DNA of 22,396 bases from JAYZDP01 sp036337765 (lineage in GTDB: Bacteria > Acidobacteriota > Thermoanaerobaculia > Multivoradales > Multivoraceae): contig JAYZDP010000231.1 of NCBI GenBank assembly GCA_036337765.1, positions 1 through 22,396 on the forward strand, written 5' to 3'. The notes below the pieces were generated by a model. That model was not told where the DNA came from and ran no database searches. It was given only the letters and a program-made list of their open reading frames with translations. Made by a program: the position numbers and the translations under genes. Shown here piece after piece: positions 6,165 to 14,624 of the stretch. The first letter of the stretch is position 1. Each line of letters starts with the position of its first letter.

Positions 6165-8861
6165 TTACAACGCCGGCCGAGCATGAGCCGACCCACGGAA
6201 CACAGCATTCACAAACAGTATGTTCAGCCCATGGGAGTACCCGCGGAAATTGGGGTCCGCCGTAAACCCAATCACGAAGCCTCGCCCGCGCGGCTGCACC
6301 ATCACGAACGGTTTGTAGGCGAGTTGGCGCCGGTTTTGTTCCCAGAGGTAGCCTGAAGCGACGAGATCGTCGGGGCCGGCCCAACGCAGGGCGTTGACAC
6401 CCTTTTCGAGGCGGAGGGGTGTGTAGATGGCGTTTCCCCGCAGCATTGCGTAGACGTTCTCGGGTAGGCCGGCCGTGATCCAGTGGTCTTGGTCGACGAC
6501 GGCGCGGGCGAGAACGCCGGGCACACTGTCCGGCGAGACGCCGCGAGGCTCGATCGCGGCGAGGTATTCGCTTTCCGACTCGATCACGACACCGTCGACT
6601 CGAGACGAGTCATCGTCCTTCTCCTCGGCCTCCGAGTCGTCCTCCTCCTCGGACTCTGAGTCGCCGAATCGCTTTTCGCGTCGGCTCGCCAGCAGGTCGA
6701 CCTCAGGGTCGGCGAGGAGCGACAGGGCTCCACCAAAACCGATGAGAGTACCTCCGGTCTCCACCCAGTCCTTGAGCTTGCTCAAGCCACGATCGCCGAG
6801 CATCGATTGATAGCCGCTGCCGCCGGGCAAAAGCAGCACGTCGAACCGACTGAGGTCCGCTGCGGCGAGCTGACGAGTACGGACGGCCGTGATCGGATAG
6901 CCGAAGCGGCGCTCCATGACGTAGCGCGTGTTGCCAGCCACATTGCCCGAAGTGGGTGAGTCCCAGGCCATGGCGATGCGGACCTTCCGAAATCGCTCGA
7001 CGTTACCCGACCCGAAATTGGTGCCGCTCTCGACCCAGCTGGTGTCAGTGGGAACGAGGGTGGCGCCGCTCGCGTCAGCAAGCCTCGACAGCGTTGACGC
7101 CAGCGACTCGCTGTGATCGCTGACCTTGAAGATCAGGGTGCCGCGAGGATAGTCGATCTCGTTCTGCGTGAACCCGAGGTCGGTGCTCAGCGGCGACAAT
7201 CCATCGCGCAGAGCGCCGGTCAGCAGCCTTGCGGCACCGATCGACCCCCACGGCACGAGATAGGCCACTGCCGCACCGGCGACATCGGCAGGGGGTGTGC
7301 GCTCGTCCCCTGAGATCCACTCGAGGGAGCCGTCTGGGACGCTGGCGCAGGGGATCGCCTCGATGTTGAACAGGTAAGGAAGAGAAAAGGCAGTGATGTC
7401 ATAGATCTGGTGAGGCATACGCTTCTGGCGCCGGCGCTCTTGCTCGGCCAGGAAGCCGCCCTCCATCGATACCTGCTGGTCGAGCAGTGTTCGAACGAGG
7501 CGCTTTCGGGGCTGGGCGAGAGAGATCGAGTAGGAGCCAGGCGGAAAGGTGTCGTCACAAGCCTTGAGATCACCCTCGCTTTGACCGATCTCGACGCCCT
7601 GCATCGAGAGCAGGCGGGCAGTTTCGTCAACCATCGTGACGTCGCCCCGGCGGGGTAGCACGTAGGCGCGGATCTCTTCGCTTCGACCCTCCTCTATGGC
7701 GCTGCGGTGATACTCGTAGAAGTCCTCGAGCAGCTGAGCACGATGACGTGCGGCCGCCTGTGCGGTACCGATGGAAGCGACGAAGTGCTGCCTGACGGTA
7801 TCGCGGAAGTGCATCGTCGCGCCGTCGGAGCGCCGCAACACCATGCCCCGTGTCGAAGCCTGCTCGTAGGTCATTCCGACGGCGCCGAGGAAGTTCGGCC
7901 AACTGTCTCCATAGCCGGGGTAGAAAGCGTCGTAGACCTCGCGCGTGAAGTAGTCGAATCCGAAGTGATCGAACCACGAGGCGTTGACGCGGCCGAAGAG
8001 CTCTTCGTTGTCCTTCTGGGTCGTAGTGAGATGCGGATTCGTGGGTCGCGCCGAAGGGGCAAAGTAGTAGGTCGAATCGCCCCCCATCTCGTGCAGATCG
8101 ACGTAGACGAGCGGGTACCATTGCTGAAGAACTGACACGCGGCCGCGGGTCTCGGGTTGGGTGAGTGCGAAGTAGTCGCGGTTCAGATCGAAGTGGTAGT
8201 GGTTGGTACGACCACCGGGCCAGGGCTCACTGTGCTCAGCAGACCAGCGGCTGTCGTCGGCCTCTAGGCCCGCGGCCACCCGATAGTGGTTCACCCAGCG
8301 GTCACGGCCGTCGGGATTCTGGCTGGGGTCGATGACGACGATGGCACCGGCCAGGATCTCGTCGACTGTCGGATCACCCTGAGCGGCGAGGAGGTGGTAG
8401 GCGGTCTGCAGCGCGGCATCGACAGACGAGATCTCGTTGCCGTGTACGCCGTAGGCGAGCCAGGCGACGGCGGGCAGATCGGAGATGAGCTTGTCGGCCT
8501 CGGCGGCGTCCGTCACCCGCGGGTCTGCGAGCTGCTGCATGCCGAGCCTCACTGCATCGATTTGAGCGAGGTTCTCCGGTGAAGCGACGACCGCGTAGAC
8601 GAGCTCGCGATCCTCCCAACTCCGGGCGTACTCGAACACGCGAATCCGATCGGGGGCTGCCCGGGCCAGCGCATCCAGATACTCCTGGATCTCAGCGTGC
8701 GAGACCATCCTTTCGCCGGCGTCGTGTCCGAGCACGTCGTCGAAGGTGGGGATTGTGGTGTCGTAGCGCGTGCCGGGCCAGTATTCGAAGCTCTCTTCTT
8801 GCGCGCGGAGGGGAGCGATCAAGGCGATGAAAGTGAGAAGAGCAGTAGCCGGGAGGTGCAT
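6165..8861 (-). CDS. Secreted M14-family zinc carboxypeptidase with GATase-like C-terminal region
   Basis: An 898-residue exported peptidase. Residues 1-20 are a signal peptide (ending LRAQ). The M14 domain has zinc ligands His140 and Glu143 in HGNE and His257 in DLHEMGG. The substrate-carboxylate motif NPDGR lies at 182-186, Asn227-Arg228 in DLNRDY, and the likely catalytic Glu333 in MTYEQAS. Residues 620-898 form a second region with an alpha/beta GATase1-like pattern: VRIAMAWDSPTSG, DVLLLPGGSG and GGTLIGFGGA. No nucleophilic Cys appears at its elbow, so it is probably a non-enzymatic or binding domain. An acidic Asp/Glu/Ser tract at residues 733-753 interrupts it. The product should act outside the cytoplasm on peptides or peptidoglycan. 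A paralogue of similar build lies at 11851-14499. Confidence 0.9.
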   Translation of the reverse strand: MHLPATALLTFIALIAPLRAQEESFEYWPGTRYDTTIPTFDDVLGHDAGERMVSHAEIQEYLDALARAAPDRIRVFEYARSWEDRELVYAVVASPENLAQIDAVRLGMQQLADPRVTDAAEADKLISDLPAVAWLAYGVHGNEISSVDAALQTAYHLLAAQGDPTVDEILAGAIVVIDPSQNPDGRDRWVNHYRVAAGLEADDSRWSAEHSEPWPGGRTNHYHFDLNRDYFALTQPETRGRVSVLQQWYPLVYVDLHEMGGDSTYYFAPSARPTNPHLTTTQKDNEELFGRVNASWFDHFGFDYFTREVYDAFYPGYGDSWPNFLGAVGMTYEQASTRGMVLRRSDGATMHFRDTVRQHFVASIGTAQAAARHRAQLLEDFYEYHRSAIEEGRSEEIRAYVLPRRGDVTMVDETARLLSMQGVEIGQSEGDLKACDDTFPPGSYSISLAQPRKRLVRTLLDQQVSMEGGFLAEQERRRQKRMPHQIYDITAFSLPYLFNIEAIPCASVPDGSLEWISGDERTPPADVAGAAVAYLVPWGSIGAARLLTGALRDGLSPLSTDLGFTQNEIDYPRGTLIFKVSDHSESLASTLSRLADASGATLVPTDTSWVESGTNFGSGNVERFRKVRIAMAWDSPTSGNVAGNTRYVMERRFGYPITAVRTRQLAAADLSRFDVLLLPGGSGYQSMLGDRGLSKLKDWVETGGTLIGFGGALSLLADPEVDLLASRREKRFGDSESEEEDDSEAEEKDDDSSRVDGVVIESESEYLAAIEPRGVSPDSVPGVLARAVVDQDHWITAGLPENVYAMLRGNAIYTPLRLEKGVNALRWAGPDDLVASGYLWEQNRRQLAYKPFVMVQPRGRGFVIGFTADPNFRGYSHGLNILFVNAVFRGSAHARPAL
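6603..6665 (-). repeat. Acidic low-complexity tract inside the M14 gene
   Basis: Residues 733-753 of the carboxypeptidase are almost entirely Ser, Asp and Glu, with two Lys. The DNA is a run of short GA-rich units on the coding strand. It sits as a surface-loop insertion within the GATase-like region. The second M14 protein in this window lacks it. Confidence 0.8.
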
Positions 8862-9327
8862 AGGACGATTCTAGCGGTCGTACTGCTCGTACTGCGGTCG
8901 CCAGCGTCTTCATCGACTCTGTAGTTGGGAGGTGGAAGCCAACTCGAGCCTAACCAGCCTTCTCCTGAGGTCACCTCTTGGAACGGCGAGTTCGTGTGTC
9001 GCACTTCCATAGGACTCGGTGTCAAGACATAGTTTCTCTGAGCCCTCGAGTTCTGGAGATCGAGCGCGGGACTTTCCGTAGCCGAGCGTCTGCATCGTGC
9101 GACGTCCGTTGCTGGGATCGACGGTAGTAGCGGGTCTGGGGTGGAGCAGCGAGAAGAGATGCGGGGTCCTGGATAGGGGCCACATTTCCATCAGGGCCCG
9201 TGAGGCCATTTCTTCGTGCGGTTCTGAGAGGGCGCCCAGATTTCTTGCAGTGACACCCATCTGTGATGGGGCCCAGTGCGACAACGGTATATTCGGAGAA
9301 CCGTTTCGGTTCAAGAGGGGGTGCGTC
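8862..9327. other. Divergent intergenic region (466 bp)
   Basis: This spacer lies between the minus-strand M14 gene and the plus-strand cytochrome c/sugar dehydrogenase gene and should hold both promoters. Open frames cross it on each strand, but none shows family similarity. A small stem-loop (CCCAT, 9256-9260, pairing with ATGGG, 9266-9270) lies just upstream of a TATATT at 9288-9293. I see no tRNA or other RNA gene. Confidence 0.45.
9288..9293 (+). promoter_or_regulatory. Possible -10 element of the cytochrome c/sugar dehydrogenase gene
   Basis: TATATT lies about 35 bases before the TTG start in otherwise GC-rich sequence. No good TTGACA-like element appears 17 bases upstream; a small CCCAT/ATGGG stem-loop occupies that place. 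The assignment is tentative. Confidence 0.3.
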
Positions 9328-10962
9328 TTGACGAACAAGCTCTCGGTCTCTTCTGCGTGTCTGGTTCTGACACTCTGTGTGCTGATGTCCGCTCTTGCTG
9401 CGCACCCGCAGGAAGATCCACCTGTCGACTTCGAAACCCAGGTCCGACCCGTTCTGGCGGCCTACTGCTACGAGTGCCACGGCTCGGACGCTGGCGCGAG
9501 GGAGGCCGACCTGCGTCTCGACCGGAGGCAGTTCGCCTTCGCCGATCTGGGCGGTTATCACGCCATCGTTGCGGGGGAGCCGGCGAAAAGCGAGCTGTAT
9601 CTCCGCATCGCCTCCGAGTACGCCGAAGAGCGCATGCCGCCCTACACAGCCGGGATCGAGCTCGACATCTTCGAGATCAGCACCATTCAGCGCTGGATCG
9701 CGGAGGGCGCCGCGTGGCCCGAAGATGTCGACGATCGCCCACCTTTGCAGGCGGGTCGGGCCGTGGGTCTGCCGGAGGTCGAGGTGCCGGAGCGGCCGGT
9801 CATCGTCAATACCCACGAGATCGCAGAGGTCCGCGTCCGCGTCCTTGCGAGAGGGCTGTCGCACCCGTGGTCGATGACCTTTCTCCCTCGGGGCGACATA
9901 CTCATCACCGAGCGTGCCGGACGCCTCAGATTGTTCCGCGACGGGGTCCTGATGCCGGACGCGATCGAAGGCGCACCGACCGACATCATGGCGCGTGGCC
10001 TGTCGGGCCTGATGGAGGTAGCGGCACACCCCGAGTTTGAGCAGAACCAGCTCGTCTATCTGACCTATACGCGCCGGCTCTCCGGAGGCAATGGCACCGT
10101 TGCTCTCGTCCGCGGCCACTTTGACGGCCGAGCTCTACGCGACGTGGAGGACGTGTTCGTAGTGGAGCCCTGGATGGGGGCGGTGTCGGTCGACCATCCC
10201 GACGCCATGGTCGGCTCGACTGCCGCCGCTCGCCTCGCCTTCGCGCCCGACGGCAAGCTCTTCATGTCAATGGGAGGCGCCTTCGGCGTGGAGCGGGGGG
10301 ACGGGACTTCCAGCTTTCACGGCCTGTCCCTGCAAGCGCAGGATCTGTCGAGCTACGCCGGCAAACTGCTGCGCCTGAACCAGGACGGCTCGGCTCCGGC
10401 CGACAACCCCTTCGTGAGTCGCGAGGGTGCCAAGCCGGAGATCTACTCGATGGGGCACCGCAACCAGCAGGGCCTCGCGCTCCATCCCGAGACTGGAGTG
10501 CCGTTCGCCACCGAGCACGGCGTACAGGGCGGCGACGAACTCAACGCCATCGAGGCCGGCGGCAACTACGGTTGGCCGGTAGTCTCCTACAGTCGTCACT
10601 ACGACGGGCCGCGCATCGCCAAGCAGTTCTGGAAGGAGGGTTTCGACGAGCCCACGGCTCTCTGGGTGCCGTCGATCGGCCCGTCGGGGCTCGCCTTCTA
10701 CACCGGCGACGCCTTCCCGCAGTGGCGCGGCAACCTATTCGCCGGATCGATGCGGCTGGGCAACATTCCGCGCACTGGTCACGTGGAGCGCATCGTCTTC
10801 AACGACCAGGGCGAGGAACTGCGACGTGAGTCCCTGCTCGGTGAGCTGCGCCAGAGAATCCGCGACGTTCGCCAAGGTCCGGACGGCCTGATCTACCTTT
10901 TGACCGAGGAGAACCGGGCGGTGCTGCTTCGCCTAGAACCGGTAGACGAGCCCAACGGGTAG
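9328..10962 (+). CDS. Secreted cytochrome c (PSCyt1-type)/PQQ-type sugar dehydrogenase fusion
   Basis: A 544-residue exported protein. TTG 9328 is chosen because an AGAGGGGG lies just upstream and the following residues form a signal peptide (LSVSSACLVLTLCVLMSALA). Residues 35-130 form a planctomycete-type cytochrome c domain: haem motif CYECH (47-51), a conserved ADLRLDRR segment, and RMPP (102-105), whose Met may be the distal ligand. Residues 170-540 form a glucose/sorbosone dehydrogenase beta-propeller (YliI/sGDH type): GLSHPWSMTFLPRGDILITE, GHRNQQGLALHP and EAGGNYGWP. The likely role is periplasmic oxidation of sugars or other alcohols with PQQ, passing electrons to the fused haem. The fold and haem site are clear; the substrate and PQQ dependence are inferred from the family. 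Confidence 0.87.
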   Translation: MTNKLSVSSACLVLTLCVLMSALAAHPQEDPPVDFETQVRPVLAAYCYECHGSDAGAREADLRLDRRQFAFADLGGYHAIVAGEPAKSELYLRIASEYAEERMPPYTAGIELDIFEISTIQRWIAEGAAWPEDVDDRPPLQAGRAVGLPEVEVPERPVIVNTHEIAEVRVRVLARGLSHPWSMTFLPRGDILITERAGRLRLFRDGVLMPDAIEGAPTDIMARGLSGLMEVAAHPEFEQNQLVYLTYTRRLSGGNGTVALVRGHFDGRALRDVEDVFVVEPWMGAVSVDHPDAMVGSTAAARLAFAPDGKLFMSMGGAFGVERGDGTSSFHGLSLQAQDLSSYAGKLLRLNQDGSAPADNPFVSREGAKPEIYSMGHRNQQGLALHPETGVPFATEHGVQGGDELNAIEAGGNYGWPVVSYSRHYDGPRIAKQFWKEGFDEPTALWVPSIGPSGLAFYTGDAFPQWRGNLFAGSMRLGNIPRTGHVERIVFNDQGEELRRESLLGELRQRIRDVRQGPDGLIYLLTEENRAVLLRLEPVDEPNG

Positions 10963-11097
10963 GCCGCGCCCGATGGCGCTGAAGGCAGGTGCTAGCTCGG
11001 TGATGTCGCCTCTCGGGGCGAAAGCCGACACGTATCGTCGATTCTGCGCGGATCAAGTTCTGGCGAAGTCGGGCGCGGAGTACTAGCCTGAGAGACT

Positions 11098-11344
11098 GTG
11101 ACATCGGTCAAGTACTCGGAGCTTGAACTCGCGTTCTCGTTCGTAAGCGACGCGCCTGAGACCGCTAGCCGGGCCCTGCTCTCCCGCGAGACGGGCACGT
11201 TCTACTACATCCCCTGGGACGAAGAGCCCGACGACCCTCCCGTCGCGCCCGACAGGTCTGCAAGAAGTGCCGCCGTTCGGGCCGGTGGAACTGGCCTACC
11301 GCCGGGGCTTCCGCAACATCGGGGATCCGATGGACTTTGGGTAA
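11098..11344 (+). pseudogene. UPF0158-like hypothetical gene, frameshifted
   Basis: GTG 11098 opens a frame reading VTSVKYSELELAFSFVSDAP and then LLSRETGTFYYIPWDEEPDD. This resembles the N-terminus of UPF0158-family proteins, where FVS is followed by a TG.(I/F)YY strand and an acidic patch. Near 11245 the plausible coding frame changes to TGLQEVPPFGPVELAYRRGF and then RNIGDPMDFG, ending at TAA 11342-11344. One lost or gained base would join the two parts into a protein of about 80 residues, shorter than typical family members. It overlaps the probable broken end of the recombinase remnant on the other strand. The family match is weak; the two-frame reading is an inference. Confidence 0.4.
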
Positions 11345-11835
11345 CTCGTGCAGGACCAACTCGGGGCTGACGTCCAGGTAGATCTCCGTCGTCGCCAGAT
11401 GATCGTGACCGAGCATCAGCTGTGGCGCTAGGGTCGACCCGCCCTTGTGAATCCACAGGACCGCAAAGGTATGCCTCAAGATGTGGGGCTCATGGGACGG
11501 GAGATCATCGCCGCATTCGCACCTCGCTTGACGGTGCGCTGGATCGTTCGACCGCTGAAGTCGATCCTTTCGTGGAGGATGAAGTAGTGCTCGATGAGAG
11601 CCCGGCAACGTTCCGACAGCGGAACGACGCGGAACTTCGTTACGCTTCCCGTAAGGGCCTGCTCCCGTGGATCCGGATACAGCGCTGCTGCCACTGAATC
11701 CGATCTCTGGTCAGGTCAGCTAGCTCAGAAGCCCGCGTCCCGGTCTCGAGCAGGGCCCAAACGGAGACCTTCTCCCCCATGGTGTGGCAGGCGTTCATCA
11801 GAATCTGCGACGCGTACTGAGCAGAAGGCCAGGTG
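11345..11835 (-). pseudogene. Tyrosine recombinase (phage-type integrase) catalytic-domain remnant
   Basis: Three frames in succession rebuild the catalytic half of a tyrosine recombinase. The first (about 11835-11672) contains VSVWALLETGTRASELADL, with the box I Arg. The second carries SVTKFRVVPLSERCRALIEH, with the beta-hairpin Lys, and RTIQRTVKRGA. The third has HILRHTFA, with box II His and Arg, then LMLGHDHLATTEIY, with the nucleophilic Tyr near 11380. The frame switches fall at about 11650-11672 and at a four-G run (11485-11488). The N-terminal core-binding domain and a proper C-terminus are missing. All catalytic residues survive, which suggests recent decay. It follows the second M14 gene directly on the same strand. 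No attachment repeats are visible. Confidence 0.8.
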
Positions 11836-11850
11836 GCGCGTCGTCACACT

Positions 11851-14499
11851 CTACGGAGTCGGCGCCTCCCCGATCGTGGCCGATTGCATGGCATTGAACA
11901 GCAGGCGAAACGTGCCATGCGGCTGCGCTCGACGCTGCACGCCGAATCCCAGCAGGATGAGGCTACCGTCGTTGTAGTCGATCTCAGCCAGCGCCGGTTT
12001 GTCACGAATCAGCTCCGCGCCACGAATCCAGCCACTTTCGAGAAGCTGCGTATCAGCGTAGCGGCCGACAATCGTAGCCGGGAAGCGCTCGACGGGACTG
12101 CGCCCGGGCTCTGCGCCCAAGTCCTCGGGGTCGGGCTTGGGGTGCTGCGCGAAGGCCTGCGATCGCGCGAAGTAGCCCGAAACCCACTCGGGAAGCCCCC
12201 AGGCGAGAGGGTGGCCCGTGTCGAGCGCGACTCGAAGCACGGACCCGGGACTGTAGAACTCCTCAGTGGGCTTACCCTGCACGATGTTGTCGAGCGGAAG
12301 ATTGAACTCTTCCAATGCCAGATTCGTCGATTGATCGATAAAGACGATGGTGCCACCTACTGTGGTGAACCGTTGAAGTGCGACGACGCCGGCAGGACCG
12401 ATGCCACCCGCGTACGCGGGAGCTGTCGAATCAATCGGCATACCCTTGAGTATCTGTGCCGGCTGGACGCTCGGAATGACGAGGACGTCGTAGCGTTCGT
12501 CCAGACTCCCAGCAACGATCTCGGCGTTGTGAACCGTTGAGTACTCGTACTCGAAACGATCGAGGACGTAGCGCGTCCAGCCCTCATCCATGCTGCCGCC
12601 CCAGGGCTGGTAGACCCCGATGCGAGGAACGCGGGCGGGCAGCAGGCTCGAAGCAACCCTGGCGGGAACCCTCGATACCGCGACTAGATCAGTCGAGACT
12701 CCGTCGAGAACATCCGCTCGACGTAGCGCCGCCGCGTCTTCGACGACGATCGATCCGGCGAGTGCGACGGAGCCGTTGCCGAGCGGCCAGCCGTCGGCGC
12801 CGGAGTAGAGGCGATAGTCGATGCCCGCCTTGCTGAGCCGGTTCAGGAGTCGATAGTCGTCATTGCGCCCCGCGGGGACCACGAGCACGCTGCCAGAGCC
12901 TCGGATCTCGCCCTGCGGCGGCTCGATCTGCTCGGCGAGAGTAGCGGCGGCCTCGAAGGGCGCGGAGACGGCGACCCGGCGCACACCCATCTGCAGCGGC
13001 AACGTCCAGCCGGCCATGTCGTAGGGCGGTTCGGCTGGTCCTCCCGGGTAGAGCTCTCGATCGGGGTAGATCTGTCTTTCCATCATGTCCATGAGGTGGG
13101 CGCGGTAGGGCTGTGCGCAATAGAGGATCCAGGTGCCTGCCGCGTACTCGGCACCGTCGGCGACGAAAGGCTCGTCGGCTCGGTGAATCTCGACGCCCGT
13201 GCGATCGAGAAGATCCAGCATCCAGGCGGCGCTGCCTGGATCACGCTGTCCAACGGGGACGAGCCAGGCGAACGGCGGCTCCTCGGTGCCCTTGCGCACC
13301 GCCTCCGCAGCCATGTGCCGGTAGTTGTCTTGGAGAGTTGCGTGATAACGCGCCGCGTAGGTGAACAGGCTCTTGGCAATCGACAGTTCGTAGTCGACGA
13401 TGTCGCGGAGCCGCCACCATCCGCCCGGCCAGGGCTCGGGAAAGTTGGTGGTCATCTGGTACGAGGTGAGCCCGCGACGGGTGCCAGTGAGCTCGCTCTT
13501 GCGCTGAAAGATCGGGCTCGCCACGTTGACGCTCGCGGCCTCGGTGAGGATCCCGACCATGTTGTGGCGGTACACACCCGTGCGGAACCCGCCGGCCCAC
13601 CAGTTGTCGTAGATCGCCCCATGGATGACACCGGTACGCCCTTCTCGCGACAGCCTTTGCGCCATCTGTCCGCCGATGATGAGGAGCGTCTGATCGATGA
13701 GCGGAGGGACATTCTGGTTCTTCGGGTCGTGGAACGGCGGCACAAAGAGGCGCGCGGTGCGGTTGCCCATCTGATGAACGTCCCAAACGATGGTCGGTCG
13801 CCACACGTCATAGAGCAATTCGGTCTCGTTGCGGGTCTCGACGAGATTAAGCATGAACCAGTCGCGGTTGTTGTCGTGCCCCGCGTACTTCTGGTACAGC
13901 CATGGCAAGCCGCGTCCTTCCCATGGCTTGCCGCGGGTAGACTGGTACCAGTCGGCCACGATGTTCAGCCCGTCGGGGTTGGCTGAGGGGACGAGCAACA
14001 CGACCGTCTGCTCGAGAATCTCCAGGATCTCCTCGCTCGAAGAAGTGGCGAGTTCCCACAGGAGCTCTAACGACATTTGCGTTGACGCGATCTCACTGGC
14101 GTGTAGGGCGCAGTTGACGAGGATGACAACCTTGCTGCTTCCCGTGAGCACATCCGCCCGCGTCTCGTCGAGCGCGATTCGCGGGTCCGAGAGCAGGTGC
14201 TGGTTGCGGCGGTGATCCTCGACGCGGACGATCGTCGAAGGCGCGGAGATCTCTGCGTAGATCATCTCCTGACCTTCGCTGCTGACCCCCATATTGAGAA
14301 CGTTGACGCGATCGGAAGCCGCTGCGACCTCACGAAAGTAGTCGAGGATCTGCGGCCATCTTGCGAGCTCGTAGTCGGCGCCGACTCGGTGGCCGAGGAA
14401 ATCTTGGGGCGTGCGGATCGCCTGGCCGGTCGCAGTTGACTCGAGGCCCAGACAGAGGACGATGGCAAAGACGCAGCAAGGCAGACTCGGCGAGCGCAT
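11851..14499 (-). CDS. Secreted M14-family zinc carboxypeptidase (second copy type)
   Basis: An 882-residue exported peptidase with a signal peptide over residues 1-26 (CCVFAIVLCLGLESTATGQA). The M14 zinc site is His133 and Glu136 in LHASE plus His242 in WDVHQMG. NPDG lies at 174-177, a carboxylate-binding pair in NNRDW at 211-212, and the likely catalytic Glu320 in GILTEAAS. The C-terminal third repeats the design of the protein at 6165-8861: a GATase-like fold with RIGVYQPWGG, DVLVIPS and GGTIVFIDQS, again without an obvious Cys nucleophile. Sequence identity between the two is low except at the motifs, so they are old paralogues rather than a recent duplication. A possible role is processing of extracellular peptides; the cleavage specificity is unknown. 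The stop codon lies just before the recombinase remnant. Confidence 0.88.
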   Translation of the reverse strand: MRSPSLPCCVFAIVLCLGLESTATGQAIRTPQDFLGHRVGADYELARWPQILDYFREVAAASDRVNVLNMGVSSEGQEMIYAEISAPSTIVRVEDHRRNQHLLSDPRIALDETRADVLTGSSKVVILVNCALHASEIASTQMSLELLWELATSSSEEILEILEQTVVLLVPSANPDGLNIVADWYQSTRGKPWEGRGLPWLYQKYAGHDNNRDWFMLNLVETRNETELLYDVWRPTIVWDVHQMGNRTARLFVPPFHDPKNQNVPPLIDQTLLIIGGQMAQRLSREGRTGVIHGAIYDNWWAGGFRTGVYRHNMVGILTEAASVNVASPIFQRKSELTGTRRGLTSYQMTTNFPEPWPGGWWRLRDIVDYELSIAKSLFTYAARYHATLQDNYRHMAAEAVRKGTEEPPFAWLVPVGQRDPGSAAWMLDLLDRTGVEIHRADEPFVADGAEYAAGTWILYCAQPYRAHLMDMMERQIYPDRELYPGGPAEPPYDMAGWTLPLQMGVRRVAVSAPFEAAATLAEQIEPPQGEIRGSGSVLVVPAGRNDDYRLLNRLSKAGIDYRLYSGADGWPLGNGSVALAGSIVVEDAAALRRADVLDGVSTDLVAVSRVPARVASSLLPARVPRIGVYQPWGGSMDEGWTRYVLDRFEYEYSTVHNAEIVAGSLDERYDVLVIPSVQPAQILKGMPIDSTAPAYAGGIGPAGVVALQRFTTVGGTIVFIDQSTNLALEEFNLPLDNIVQGKPTEEFYSPGSVLRVALDTGHPLAWGLPEWVSGYFARSQAFAQHPKPDPEDLGAEPGRSPVERFPATIVGRYADTQLLESGWIRGAELIRDKPALAEIDYNDGSLILLGFGVQRRAQPHGTFRLLFNAMQSATIGEAPTP

Positions 14500-14624
14500 C
14501 TTGGGATTGTAGTCGCCGCTCGCCTCTTCCGAGGCACGACCCCGGAGCGCCGTTGAGCTACGGCCGCTGCGGGACCATCAGGCGAGATTCCGACCCGGCA
14601 GGCACCTGCACGTCGCCTTGGTTT

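Noticed and set aside
8910..9338. 142-codon minus-strand open frame in the divergent spacer
   Set aside because: No recognisable motif, ribosome site or family-like composition; it overlaps the signal-peptide start of the neighbouring gene.
9022..10119. 365-codon minus-strand open frame opposite the cytochrome c/sugar dehydrogenase gene
   Set aside because: No homology-like blocks, while the plus strand carries a signal peptide, CxxCH and propeller motifs.
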